Shown piece after piece: positions 32,423 through 41,016 of a stretch of 64,000 nt of DNA (within the stretch, counting starts at the first letter, position 1; the number at the start of each line of letters is the position of its first letter). The notes under the pieces are model-generated. The model searched no databases. It saw nothing but the letters and a program-made list of their open reading frames with translations, and had not been told where the DNA came from. Source of the stretch: Actinospineispora spinosispora DSM 44797 (GTDB taxonomy: Bacteria; Actinomycetota; Actinomycetes; Mycobacteriales; Pseudonocardiaceae); the NCBI RefSeq assembly GCF_000429025.1, contig NZ_AUBB01000006.1, positions 434,001-498,000 of the forward strand. Direction: 5' to 3'. The translations under genes were made by a program, and so were the position numbers.

Positions 32423-33451
32423 CTGCGCGGACCAGCTGGCCGGTGGTTCCACGAACGCCTTGCCGAGATCGCGGCTCAGTGCCATGGCCCGGCGCGCCCA
32501 CTCCGGGGTCGCGCCGGCCAGCCCGCAGCTCGGGGTCGGCAGCACGAGCTCGGCGAGGCGTTCACGCGCGAATCCCACCCGGTCGGCCAGCTCCACGGCC
32601 GGACGGCCCAGCTCACGCAGCGTCCGCTCGGGCTCGTCGGTGTTGCGGCGGCTGGGCACGAGACCGAGCAGCACCGGGATCCCCGCATCCCAGGTCTCAC
32701 CGATCGCGTCCAGCGCGGCGGTGTGCGTTCCGATCATCCGCAGGTCGAGCGCGAGCGCCCGAGCACCGGCGTTGCGCAGCAGCGCGATCGGGGCCTTCGG
32801 CGCGCAGCAGTGCACGATCACCGGCTCCGGGAGCCGCTCGATCACCCCGCGCAGTACCTGTTCCGCCTCCTGCTCCTCGACGGCGGCGACGGTGCCGAAC
32901 CCGGACGGGGTGGGCAGTGCGCCCGCGAGAACCGACGGCAGGCTCGGTTCGTCGAGCTGGACGGTGACCCGCGCGCCGGTTCTCCTGGCCACCTCGTCGA
33001 CGTGTGCGACCAGCCCCTCGGCGAGGCTGTCCGCGAACTCCCGGCGAGCACCCCGGTCGGACAGCACCCGGTGCCCGTTGCGCAGCTCGACGCCGGCGCA
33101 GAGCGTCCACGGCCCGGCGACCTGCAGCTTGACCCACTCGGGGCGGGTCGTGTCGAGCGCTTCCTCCAACGCGTCGAGATCGGTGCGCAGCAGGTCGACG
33201 CCGCGCCGGTGTTCCCGTCCCGCACGAGCGGTCACTCGGTAGCCCGACGGTACGAGCTCGGTCGCCAGGTCCACCAGCAGCGCGGCAGCGCGGCCGATCA
33301 TGTCCGCGCCGACACCCCGTCCCGGCAGCTCCGGAAGGTGCGGCAGCCCCGGTAGCTCACCGGCGACGGTGCGCGCGGCTTCCAACGGGTCGGTCCCCGG
33401 CATCGATCCGATGCCGGTGGCGGTGCCGGGCGCCCAATAAGAAGTACTCAC
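32417..33451 (-). CDS. Short MetE-like cobalamin-independent methionine synthase
   Basis: A 344-residue protein matching only the C-terminal catalytic half of MetE. TGIGSMPGTDP at the start, the LDEPSLPSVL segment, and the zinc ligands His/Cys in VIVHCCAPKAP plus Cys in LPTPSCGLAG are visible. Core-MetE proteins lacking the N-terminal domain transfer methyl from donors other than the triglutamyl folate in some lineages, so the donor is uncertain. GTG start at 33451. No cobalamin riboswitch is visible upstream. Confidence 0.8.
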   Translation of the reverse strand: MSTSYWAPGTATGIGSMPGTDPLEAARTVAGELPGLPHLPELPGRGVGADMIGRAAALLVDLATELVPSGYRVTARAGREHRRGVDLLRTDLDALEEALDTTRPEWVKLQVAGPWTLCAGVELRNGHRVLSDRGARREFADSLAEGLVAHVDEVARRTGARVTVQLDEPSLPSVLAGALPTPSGFGTVAAVEEQEAEQVLRGVIERLPEPVIVHCCAPKAPIALLRNAGARALALDLRMIGTHTAALDAIGETWDAGIPVLLGLVPSRRNTDEPERTLRELGRPAVELADRVGFARERLAELVLPTPSCGLAGATPEWARRAMALSRDLGKAFVEPPASWSAQD

Positions 33452-33518
33452 AGCCCGGTGTCTACCAGTAACCCGCCGCGAGCAACCGGGCAGCTCGCAC
33501 AGAGACTCATCGTGGGCA

Positions 33519-33586
33519 CTTTGCACGTGTTCGTGCTGCGTCGCACATGTCCGGACATGTGCGACGCAGCACGTAGATGTGCAAAG
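33519..33586. repeat. B-type palindrome, copy 5
   Basis: A 42-bp perfect palindrome (33532-33573), half site CGTGCTGCGTCGCACATGTC plus C, flanked at equal distance by CTTTGCAC (33519-33526) and GTGCAAAG (33579-33586). The core CTGCGTCGCA matches other B copies but the flanks differ. Confidence 0.75.
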
Positions 33587-33626
33587 CCAGCCGGCCGCGC
33601 AGCGTGTGGTGGGTCTGTGCGAGCTG

Positions 33627-34715
33627 TCAGACGAGCGTGCCCGAGCCGATCACCACGTCGCCGGTGGGGTCGGGGCGGTACAGGGCCACGGCCTGGCCGG
33701 GGGCCACACCGCGCAGGGGTTCGCGCAGGTGCACCCGCAGGACGGTGCCGTCCAGCTCGGCCACCGCGTCGGCGAGGCCGCCGTGCGCGCGTACCTGGGC
33801 CACGCACTCGATCGGGCCGTCGGGGGCCGTGCCGGAGGCCCACACGGGACGTTCCGCGGTCAGCTCGTGGACGTCGAGCTCCTCCGAGGGGCCGACCTTG
33901 ACCGTGCCGCTCACCGGCTCGATACCCAGCACGTACCGGGGGCGGCCGTCGGCCGCCGGTCGGTCCACACCCAGGCCGCGTCGCTGGCCGACGGTGAACC
34001 CGTGCACTCCGGAGTGCTCACCGAGCACCTCGCCGCTCAGTGCGTCGACCACCGGGCCCGGCTTGCTGCCCAGACGTTCGGTCAACCAACCGGCCGTGTC
34101 ACCGCTCGGGATGAAGCAGATGTCGTGGCTGTCCGGCTTCGCCGCGACGGACAGACCGCGCCGGGCCGCCTCCGCCCTGATGTCGGCCTTCTGCGTGTCC
34201 CCCACCGGGAACATCGCGTGCGCCAGCTGCAGCTCGGTGAGGACGGACAGCACGTAGGACTGGTCCTTGCCCGCGTCGACGGCACGGCGCAGCACCCGGT
34301 CGCCCGGCGGGCCGTCCAGGCGTGCGTAGTGACCCGTGCAGACCGCGTCGAAACCGAGGGCCAGCGCCTTGTCCAGCAGCGCGGCGAACTTGATCTTCTC
34401 GTTGCACCGCAGGCAGGGGTTCGGGGTGCGGCCGGCGGCGTAGTCCTCGACGAACTGGTCGACGACCTCCTCGGCGAAGCGCCCCGCGAAGTCCCACACG
34501 TAGAACGGGATGCCCAGCACGTCCGCCGCGCGGCGGGCGTCGGCCGCATCCTCCTTCGAGCAGCAGCCCCGCGACCCGGAGCGCAACGCGTCGGGAGTCT
34601 CGGACAACGCCAGGTGGACCCCGACGACGTCGTGTCCCGCGTCGACGGCGCGCGCGGCGGCCACCGCCGAGTCGACGCCGCCGCTCATCGCGGCCAGCAC
34701 TCGCACGCCGGTCAC
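33627..34715 (-). CDS. mnmA: tRNA-specific 2-thiouridylase
   Basis: A 362-residue PP-loop ATPase that makes 2-thiouridine at wobble position 34. SGGVDS at 11-16; catalytic Cys101 in NPCLRCN and Cys200 in [11 protein letters not shown]. Its start overlaps the stop of the cysteine desulfurase gene by 4 bp, linking it to its sulfur source, as in M. tuberculosis. Confidence 0.96.
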   Translation of the reverse strand: MTGVRVLAAMSGGVDSAVAAARAVDAGHDVVGVHLALSETPDALRSGSRGCCSKEDAADARRAADVLGIPFYVWDFAGRFAEEVVDQFVEDYAAGRTPNPCLRCNEKIKFAALLDKALALGFDAVCTGHYARLDGPPGDRVLRRAVDAGKDQSYVLSVLTELQLAHAMFPVGDTQKADIRAEAARRGLSVAAKPDSHDICFIPSGDTAGWLTERLGSKPGPVVDALSGEVLGEHSGVHGFTVGQRRGLGVDRPAADGRPRYVLGIEPVSGTVKVGPSEELDVHELTAERPVWASGTAPDGPIECVAQVRAHGGLADAVAELDGTVLRVHLREPLRGVAPGQAVALYRPDPTGDVVIGSGTLV

Positions 34716-35941
34716 CGCCCGGCTGTCCGGCCGGCGCTGACCGCCTGCCTGCTACCCGCGTGACCGGCCCGTCGCGCGCGTTCCACGACCGGCCCGATCG
34801 CCTCGACGACCGCGTCGATGTCCGCACTCGTCGAGTCGTGGCCCAGTGAGAACCGCAACGAGCCGCGCGCCGTGGCCTCGTCGGCGCCCATCGCCAACAG
34901 CACGTGGCTGGGCCGGGCGACGCCTGCGGTACAGGCCGAACCGGTGGAGCACTCGATGCCCTGCGCGTCCATCAGCATGATCAGGCTGTCGCCCTCGCAG
35001 CCGGGGAACGACAGGTGCGCGTTGCTGGGCAGCCGGGACGGCGCTCCGCCGATCACGTCACGACCGGCATCACCGTTGAGCACCGCGTCGGGCACGATCT
35101 CGATCACCCGGCGGACCAGGTCGTCCCGCAGTTCGGCCAGCTCCGGCGCACGCCGGGGTGCGTCGGCGACCGCCTCACGCACCGCGACGGCCAGCCCGAC
35201 GATGGCGGGCACGTTGAGCGTCCCGGACCGGACGTCACGTTCCTGTCCCCCGCCGTGCATCAGCGGCGTGCACGCGACGTCCCGGCGCAGCAGCAGTGCG
35301 CCCTGACCGTAGGGGCCGCCGAGCTTGTGCCCGGTCAGGGTGAGCGCGTCGGCGTTGCTGGCGGCGAAGTCGACCGGCAGCACCCCGACGGCCTGGACGG
35401 CGTCGGTGTGCAGCGGGACGTCGAACTCGTGCGCCATCGCGGCCAGCTCGGGGATCGCGTTGACCGTGCCGACCTCGTTGTTCGCCCACATGACGCTGAC
35501 CAGCGCGGTACGGTCCGGCGCCTCGGACAGTGCGGCGCGCAGCGTCTCCGGCCGCACCCGCCCCGCCGCATCGACCTCGAGCAGGTCCAGCTCGGCGCCC
35601 TCGTGCTTGACCAGCCACTCGGCGGCCTCCAGCACGGCGTGGTGCTCGGTCGTCGAGATCAGCAGCCGGGTGCGGCGCGGGTCGGCGGCGCGGCGTGCCC
35701 AGTAGATGCCCTTGACGGCGAGGTTGTCGCCCTCGGTGCCCCCGGTGGTGAACACCACCTCGGACGGCCGCGCCCCGAGCGACGCGGCGAGCGTCTCCCG
35801 GGACTCCTCGACCTCACGGCGTGCCATCCGGCCGGCGGAGTGCAGCGACGACGCGTTGCCCGTGCGCGACAGCGCCGCGCTCATCGCGGCGACCGCCGAC
35901 GGCAGCATAGGTGTGGTTGCGGCGTGATCCAGGTACGTCAT
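34712..35941 (-). CDS. Cysteine desulfurase (IscS/NifS type)
   Basis: A 409-residue PLP enzyme that moves sulfur from cysteine. [11 protein letters not shown] at the start, PLP Lys206 in [11 protein letters not shown], and active-site Cys337 in [17 protein letters not shown]. The short loop around the Cys is closer to group I IscS. With mnmA downstream it supplies tRNA thiolation; a role in Fe-S assembly is also likely. Corresponds by position to Rv3025c. Confidence 0.93.
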   Translation of the reverse strand: MTYLDHAATTPMLPSAVAAMSAALSRTGNASSLHSAGRMARREVEESRETLAASLGARPSEVVFTTGGTEGDNLAVKGIYWARRAADPRRTRLLISTTEHHAVLEAAEWLVKHEGAELDLLEVDAAGRVRPETLRAALSEAPDRTALVSVMWANNEVGTVNAIPELAAMAHEFDVPLHTDAVQAVGVLPVDFAASNADALTLTGHKLGGPYGQGALLLRRDVACTPLMHGGGQERDVRSGTLNVPAIVGLAVAVREAVADAPRRAPELAELRDDLVRRVIEIVPDAVLNGDAGRDVIGGAPSRLPSNAHLSFPGCEGDSLIMLMDAQGIECSTGSACTAGVARPSHVLLAMGADEATARGSLRFSLGHDSTSADIDAVVEAIGPVVERARRAGHAGSRQAVSAGRTAGR

Positions 35942-36021
35942 ATCGGGTCCCAGGTTAGACGCCTTCTGGCCCTCGGGTCACGTCGCATGCCCGGCCGACC
36001 GCCATCGGCGGACCCTGAGAA

Positions 36022-36996
36022 TCAGGCCGCGGCGACGACCAGCTCGGACCCGGCCGACGCCGTGCGCAGGACACGCCTGGCCTCGGGAGCCGCGACTCCG
36101 GTCGCCTCGGCGATGACCAGCTGGGCCCGACGAGCCAGCTCACGCCGGTCGACTCCGTCGGCGGGAACCAGGAGCGGCAGCACATCGATCTCGATCGTCA
36201 GTCCGGGCAGTCGCACGACGCGCAGCAGCGAGTCGAGCAACGTCTCGTCGCCCACGAAACAGCCCGCGGTGGTCACCGTTCCGTCCGGCAGGCACATCCG
36301 CTGCGCCACCGGGCGGACCGGGACACCGGCGTCCAGCGCGGCCTGGAAACCGGCCCGGTGGAACTCGCCGACGGCCGCGCCGCACCACGTCGTGCCCTCC
36401 GGGAACAGCCCGACGACCGAGCCGCCGCGCAGCGCCTCGGCCACATTGCCCACCAGGGTCGGCAGGGTGCGCAGCTCGCTCCGGTTGACGAACAGGGTGC
36501 CGATCCGGACGGCCAGCAGGCCGAGCACCGGCCAGTCGCGGGTGTCGTGACGAGCCACCATGCGCATCGGCTGGATCGCTCCCAGCGCCATGATGTCCAG
36601 CCAGGACAGGTGGTTGCCGACCATCAGCACGCCACCGGATCCCGGGCCCGCGTCGAAGCGGTCGTCACCGCGCAGGGACAGCCGGACACCGATGACCCGC
36701 AGGACGGTGCGGAAGATCGCCCGCAGGACCCTGGCCCGCCGGCGGGCACCGAGGAGCGGAAGCACCGTCGCCACCAGTGTGGCGAGCAGGATCAGTGAGA
36801 CCAGACCGACCAGACGGCTGACGACCAGCGCCGCGGGGACTCTGGGCAGCTCGTCCGGGCGCGGCAGGCAGCCGTCGGTGCACGGCGCGACGGGTTCCCA
36901 GCTGTGCCCGGGGCGTTGCACCGCCGGCGGCAGTACCGGGTGTGTCGGATTCGCCGGCGGTGACGCCAGCTGCTGCTCGGCGGTGGGGGTGCTCAT
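36022..36996 (-). CDS. PlsC-type acyltransferase (OlsA-like)
   Basis: A 324-residue membrane-associated 1-acylglycerol-3-phosphate acyltransferase-type protein. A non-conserved Pro-rich N-terminus (1-55), two hydrophobic segments (about 58-82), the catalytic NHLSWLD (NHX4D) motif near residue 129 and FPEGTT near 200 are visible. It overlaps the upstream OlsB-like gene by 4 bp. Together they could acylate ornithine first on nitrogen and then on the hydroxy fatty acid. A plain phosphatidic acid role is the alternative. Confidence 0.82.
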   Translation of the reverse strand: MSTPTAEQQLASPPANPTHPVLPPAVQRPGHSWEPVAPCTDGCLPRPDELPRVPAALVVSRLVGLVSLILLATLVATVLPLLGARRRARVLRAIFRTVLRVIGVRLSLRGDDRFDAGPGSGGVLMVGNHLSWLDIMALGAIQPMRMVARHDTRDWPVLGLLAVRIGTLFVNRSELRTLPTLVGNVAEALRGGSVVGLFPEGTTWCGAAVGEFHRAGFQAALDAGVPVRPVAQRMCLPDGTVTTAGCFVGDETLLDSLLRVVRLPGLTIEIDVLPLLVPADGVDRRELARRAQLVIAEATGVAAPEARRVLRTASAGSELVVAAA

Positions 36997-37769
36997 GCCG
37001 CCGCGCCGAGGAAGAAACGGAGATAGCGGGAGTCGATCCGGTCCAGCGACAGCAGCACGAGGAAATCCGCGACGCCGAACTCGGGATCGTGCGCGCCCGG
37101 GCCGCACACCCAGGCGCCCAGGCGCAGGTAGCCGCGCAGCAGCGGGGGGATCACGGTGCGTTCGGGGCGCGGAGCGGCATCGGAGTCCCACGGGTGCAGC
37201 GGGTCGACCCGCAGCTCCGGCGGGGACAGGTGCTTGGCCTTCGCCACGTCCCACACGCCTCTGGCCAGCGCACCACCGTCGGCGAGCGGCACGCTCGCGC
37301 AACCCGTCAGGTGGGTGTGGCCGGTGAGCAGCAGGTACCGGGCGATGCCGGCCCACACGAGGCTCACCACGGCGCCGCTGCGGTGGTCGGGGTGCACGCA
37401 GGACCGGCCTGCCTCCACCAGTGACGGGCGCAGATCGGCGAATGCGCTGAGGTCGAACTCGGTCTCCGAGTAGTAGCCACCCGCCTCGATCGCCCGTTCC
37501 GGCGGCAACATCCGGTAGGTCCCGACGATCTCGCCGGTGCTGTCGGCTCGCACGACCAGGTGGTCGCAGTACTCGTCGAAACGGTCGACGTCGCGGCCGT
37601 TGACCGGGTCGCTCAGGGTGGCGCCCAGCTCCCCGGCGAAGACGTCGTAGCGGAGCCGCTGCGCGGCGTCCACGTCGGCGTCGTTCCTGGTCAACAGCAG
37701 TGAGTAGCGGGAGTGTGAACCGGTCTGCTCAGTCGGTGGCGTGCTCACCAACAGCTGCGCCTGCGTCAT
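36993..37769 (-). CDS. OlsB-like GNAT N-acyltransferase
   Basis: A 258-residue protein with the OlsB/autoinducer-synthase-like GNAT layout: RYDVFAGELGA, DRFDEYCDHLVVRAD, GTYRMLPPERAIEAGGYYSETEFDL, VEAGRSCVHPDHRSG and a late GAWVCGPGAHDPEFGVADFLVLL. OlsB proteins attach 3-hydroxy fatty acids from ACP to ornithine. The coupled PlsC-type gene downstream strengthens the ornithine-lipid assignment. Position matches Rv3027c. Confidence 0.78.
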   Translation of the reverse strand: MTQAQLLVSTPPTEQTGSHSRYSLLLTRNDADVDAAQRLRYDVFAGELGATLSDPVNGRDVDRFDEYCDHLVVRADSTGEIVGTYRMLPPERAIEAGGYYSETEFDLSAFADLRPSLVEAGRSCVHPDHRSGAVVSLVWAGIARYLLLTGHTHLTGCASVPLADGGALARGVWDVAKAKHLSPPELRVDPLHPWDSDAAPRPERTVIPPLLRGYLRLGAWVCGPGAHDPEFGVADFLVLLSLDRIDSRYLRFFLGAAA

Positions 37770-37869
37770 ACCAGGGAGAATGAGCCCCAGATGGAACGGC
37801 CGGGCTCACCTGCGGCGGCGCTGCGGTGGCAACTGGGTGAACCCCTGGCTTTCCCACCCACCCCACCCG

Positions 37870-38070
37870 TGAGTCGGTCCTCTCAGCACCGCGAGTCGGG
37901 TCTTACGGCACCGCGAGTCGGTCACCTCAGCACACCGAGTCGGGCGCCCGAGCACACCTAGTGCGACGCCGGCCGCACCGGAGTGTGCCGTGGTGCCCGA
38001 CTCGGTGTGCTGAAACTCCCGACTCGCGGTGCCCAGGCGCCCGACTCGCGGTGCCCACGCGCCTGACTCG
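37870..38070. repeat. 22-bp-period GCGAGTCGG array, 4 forward and 4 inverted units
   Basis: The octamer (C/T)GAGTCGG begins at 37870, 37892, 37914 and 37936, exactly 22 bp apart. Its complement CCGACTCG (or CTGACTCG) begins at 37997, 38019, 38041 and 38063, again exactly 22 bp apart. Between them CAGCACACCGAGTCGGGC (37928-37945) and its perfect complement (37995-38012) form the inner stem. It occupies most of the 377-bp gap between the OlsB-like gene and etfA, where I see no gene. Confidence 0.85.
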
Positions 38071-38093
38071 CGGGCGGGTTTCCCGGACGCAGT

Positions 38094-38136
38094 GACGGGG
38101 TGGCGCCCGGCCGTTGAGGCCGGGTGCCACCCCGTC
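38094..38136 (-). terminator. Terminator hairpin of etfB-etfA
   Basis: GACGGGGTGGC-g-CCCGGCC, loop GTTGA, GGCCGGG-t-GCCACCCCGTC: an 18-bp stem with one 1x1 mismatch (g/t wobble), starting 10 nt beyond the etfA stop. Confidence 0.8.
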
Positions 38137-38146
38137 GCGGGTGGTA

Positions 38147-39103
38147 CTAGGACTTGCGCTTGGTGACAGCCTCGGTGAGCTGCGGCGCGACCTTGAACAG
38201 GTCGCCCACCACGCCGTAGTCGGCGATCTCGAAGATCGGCGCCTCGGTGTCCTTGTTGACCGCGATGATCGTCTTCGAGGTCTGCATGCCAGCGCGGTGC
38301 TGGATGGCCCCGGAGATGCCCAGCGCGATGTAGAGCTGCGGCGACACGGTCTTACCGGTCTGCCCGACCTGGAACTGGTTCGGGTAGTAACCGGAGTCGA
38401 CAGCGGCACGCGAGGCACCGACAGCGGCACCGAGCGAGTCGGCGAGCTTCTCGATGACCTCGAAGTTGTCCGCCGAACCGACACCGCGGCCGCCGGAGAC
38501 CACGATGGAGGCCTCGGTCAGCTCGGGGCGGTCGCCACCGACGATCGGCTCACGGCTGGTCACCGTGGCGTGCCGACCCTCGAGGGCGGGCACCTCCACG
38601 GACTCCTCCGCGCCGGCACCGTCGGACGGCTCCGCGTCCACCGCGCCCGGACGGACCGTGATGACCGGGTGCTCGGTGTTCGCCTTGGCGGTCACCACGA
38701 ACGCGCCACCGAAGATCGAGTGCTCGGCGGTGCCGTCGCTGCCGGCACCCACCACGTCGGTCAGCAGTGCCGAGCCGGTGCGCACCGCGAGACGACCGGC
38801 GATCTCCTTGCCGTCCGCGCTCGCCGCGATGAGGACCGCGGCCGGCGAGGCCGAGGAGACCAGCGACTCGAGCACCGCGACCTGCACGCCACCCAGGTAC
38901 TTGTCGACCTCGTCCGACTCCGCCACGTAGATCTTGGCGGCGCCGTGTGCCTTCAGACCGTCGGCGAGCTTGCCGGCGGTACCGGGAGCGCCGGTCACGA
39001 CCGCCGACGGCTCACCCAGCCCACGAGCCACCGTCAGCAGCTCGTAGGTGACCTTCTTGATCTCGCCGTCCGCATGGTCGACGAGGACCAGAACCTCACT
39101 CAT
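38147..39103 (-). CDS. etfA: Electron transfer flavoprotein alpha subunit
   Basis: A 318-residue FAD-binding subunit. N-terminal [21 protein letters not shown], and the C-terminal FAD signature with [37 protein letters not shown] broken here into motifs VSGGRGVG and [11 protein letters not shown]. Accepts electrons from acyl-CoA dehydrogenases and passes them to the quinone pool. AGGAGG precedes the ATG. Operon etfB-etfA. Confidence 0.95.
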   Translation of the reverse strand: MSEVLVLVDHADGEIKKVTYELLTVARGLGEPSAVVTGAPGTAGKLADGLKAHGAAKIYVAESDEVDKYLGGVQVAVLESLVSSASPAAVLIAASADGKEIAGRLAVRTGSALLTDVVGAGSDGTAEHSIFGGAFVVTAKANTEHPVITVRPGAVDAEPSDGAGAEESVEVPALEGRHATVTSREPIVGGDRPELTEASIVVSGGRGVGSADNFEVIEKLADSLGAAVGASRAAVDSGYYPNQFQVGQTGKTVSPQLYIALGISGAIQHRAGMQTSKTIIAVNKDTEAPIFEIADYGVVGDLFKVAPQLTEAVTKRKS

Positions 39104-39131
39104 GTTCGTTCTCCTCCTTCGGCTATACGGA

Positions 39132-39914
39132 TCAGATGATCTTTTGACCAACGAGGTACTCGGCGATCTTCGAACCGCCGTCGCCCTCGTCCTCGACCTT
39201 CTCGCCTGCCGACTTCGGCGGCTTCGGCGCCGACTCGGTGACCGAGCTCAGCGCGTTGGCGAGGCCCACCTCGCTCGCATCGATCCCGGCATCGGCCAGC
39301 GTGATCGTCTGCACCGGCTTCTTCTTCGCCGCCATGATGCCCTTGAACGACGGGTAACGCGGCTCGTTCAGCTTCTCACCGACGCTGACCAGCGCGGGCA
39401 GCTCGGCGGTCAGCTTCGTGATGCCGTCGTCGGTGCCCCGGGTGACGGTGACGGTGCTGCCGCTCACCTCCAGCTCCTGGGCGTGCGTCAGCGAAGGCAG
39501 ACCGAGAACGTCGGCGATCATGGCCGGCACAGCGCCGATCCGGCCGTCGCTCGCCTCGTTGCCGGCGATGACGAGGTCGTAGCCCTCGACGGTGCCGATG
39601 ACCTTGGCCAGCGCTTTGGCGGTCTGCACCGCGTCGGAGCCGTGCAGCGCCTCGTCGGACAGGTGTACTGCCTTGTCGGCGCCCATGGAGAGCGCCTTGC
39701 GGATCGCTTCGGTTGCCCGATCGGGACCCATGCAGACCACGGTGACCTCGCCGTCGTGCGCTTCTTTCAGCAGCAGCGCGGCTTCCACGGAACGCTCGTT
39801 GATCTCATCGATGACAGCCTCGGTGGCTTCCCGATCGAGCGTGTGGTCGGAATCGGCCAGTGTGCGCTCGGAGTAGGTATCCGGCACTTGCTTGACCAGC
39901 ACGACAATGTTCAT
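39132..39914 (-). CDS. etfB: Electron transfer flavoprotein beta subunit
   Basis: A 260-residue AMP-binding subunit beginning MNIVVLVKQVPDTYSERTL; contains GYDLVIAGNEASDGRIG and ALVSVGEKLNEPRYPSFKGI (the ETF-beta signature area). First gene of the etfBA pair; 28 nt to etfA. Divergent from the MGLP-type operon. Confidence 0.95.
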   Translation of the reverse strand: MNIVVLVKQVPDTYSERTLADSDHTLDREATEAVIDEINERSVEAALLLKEAHDGEVTVVCMGPDRATEAIRKALSMGADKAVHLSDEALHGSDAVQTAKALAKVIGTVEGYDLVIAGNEASDGRIGAVPAMIADVLGLPSLTHAQELEVSGSTVTVTRGTDDGITKLTAELPALVSVGEKLNEPRYPSFKGIMAAKKKPVQTITLADAGIDASEVGLANALSSVTESAPKPPKSAGEKVEDEGDGGSKIAEYLVGQKII

Positions 39915-40245
39915 CGGTCCCCTTCGACCTCCTGTCTTGAGTGAGTGGACCGGCGAGCCTCCCATGCTCACGAAACGGGAGGCTCGGTGCCCAGCGGTGT
40001 GCCGACACTACGCGGGACCGGCCCGGCAGACGCTTCTCGTCTCCCAGGACACCGTCACCACTTCGGCGTAACCCTTAGGTCATAGTTACCAAGTACCCCT
40101 GCCAGCTCATATAACCCCACCCGGTGATCCTTCTCACCTGCGCAGGTCAGAGCAGGGGTGACGCTACTCACGAGTCACTTACCCGGACGTCGGCCGCTAC
40201 TGTGCCCTGAGCCTTGTCGACGACCAGGAAGGACCGTCTGCGTCC
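39915..40245. promoter_or_regulatory. Divergent promoter region between etfB and the methyltransferase operon
   Basis: 331 bp without a supported gene, less GC-rich in its centre (about 40060-40135), which is the likely promoter zone. TACTGT at 40198-40203 is a possible plus-strand -10; AAGGA lies 11 nt before the methyltransferase ATG. No operator-like dyad stands out. Confidence 0.4.
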
Positions 40246-41016
40246 ATGAGCGCCGTACCCGACAGTCAGGCCACGCTGGCGCTCACCGGCGAGCGCACCG
40301 TCCCCGGCATCGAGCTGGAGAACTACTGGTTCCGCCGCCACGAGGTCGCCTACGAGCACCTGGCCAGGCACTGCGCCGATGCGGTCGTGCTGGAGGCCGG
40401 CTGTGGCGAGGGTTATGGCGCGGCGATGCTGGCCGAGCACGCGCGTCTGGTCATCGGACTGGACTACGACGAGCAGGCGGCGGCGCACGTCGCGGCCCGC
40501 TACCCGAGTGTGCACGTCACGCGGGGCAACCTCGTCCACCTTCCGCTACCGGACGACGCGGTCGACGTCGTGGTGAACCTGCAGGTCATCGAGCATCTGT
40601 GGGACCAGCCGGGCTTCCTCGCGGAGTGCGCTCGGGTGCTGCGCCCTGGCGGGCTGCTGCTGATCAGCACCCCCAACCGGATCACCTTCTCCCCCGGCAG
40701 GGACACCCCGCTCAACCCGTTCCACACGCGTGAGCTGGCCGCCGCCGAGCTGGACGAGTTGCTCGTGGACGCCGGGTTCGAGGTGCGGGAGATGCTGGGG
40801 CTGCACCACGGAGCGGGGTTGCGCGAGCTGGACGTACGTCACGGCGGGTCGATCATCGACGCGCAGGTCGCGGTCGCGGTCGCCGGTCTGGACTGGCCGG
40901 AGGAGCTACGCGCGGACGTCGCGTCGGTCCGCTGCGCCGACTTCGACATCCACCCCGACGAGATCGACGCCAGCCTGGACCTGATCGCCGTCGCGCAGCT
41001 GCCGGGTCTGCGGTGA
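40246..41016 (+). CDS. SAM-dependent methyltransferase, MGLP-locus type
   Basis: A 256-residue class I methyltransferase: motif I VLEAGCGEGYGAAML (about 48-62), acidic loop VIGLDYDEQA, motif near VVVNLQVIEHLWDQ and post-motif LRPGGLLLISTPNR. Position directly upstream of a GH57 and a GT4 gene and divergent from etfBA is that of Rv3030, the candidate 6-O-methyltransferase of mycobacterial methylglucose lipopolysaccharide. Its stop overlaps the next start (GTGA). Confidence 0.85.
   Translation: MSAVPDSQATLALTGERTVPGIELENYWFRRHEVAYEHLARHCADAVVLEAGCGEGYGAAMLAEHARLVIGLDYDEQAAAHVAARYPSVHVTRGNLVHLPLPDDAVDVVVNLQVIEHLWDQPGFLAECARVLRPGGLLLISTPNRITFSPGRDTPLNPFHTRELAAAELDELLVDAGFEVREMLGLHHGAGLRELDVRHGGSIIDAQVAVAVAGLDWPEELRADVASVRCADFDIHPDEIDASLDLIAVAQLPGLR

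Noticed and set aside
33452..33626. Cobalamin riboswitch upstream of the MetE-like gene
   Set aside because: No B12-box-like sequence or multi-stem leader is visible; the region is occupied by a B palindrome.
37870..38070. CRISPR array
   Set aside because: The period is 22 bp, the constant box is only 9 bp, half the units are inverted, and no cas genes are present.
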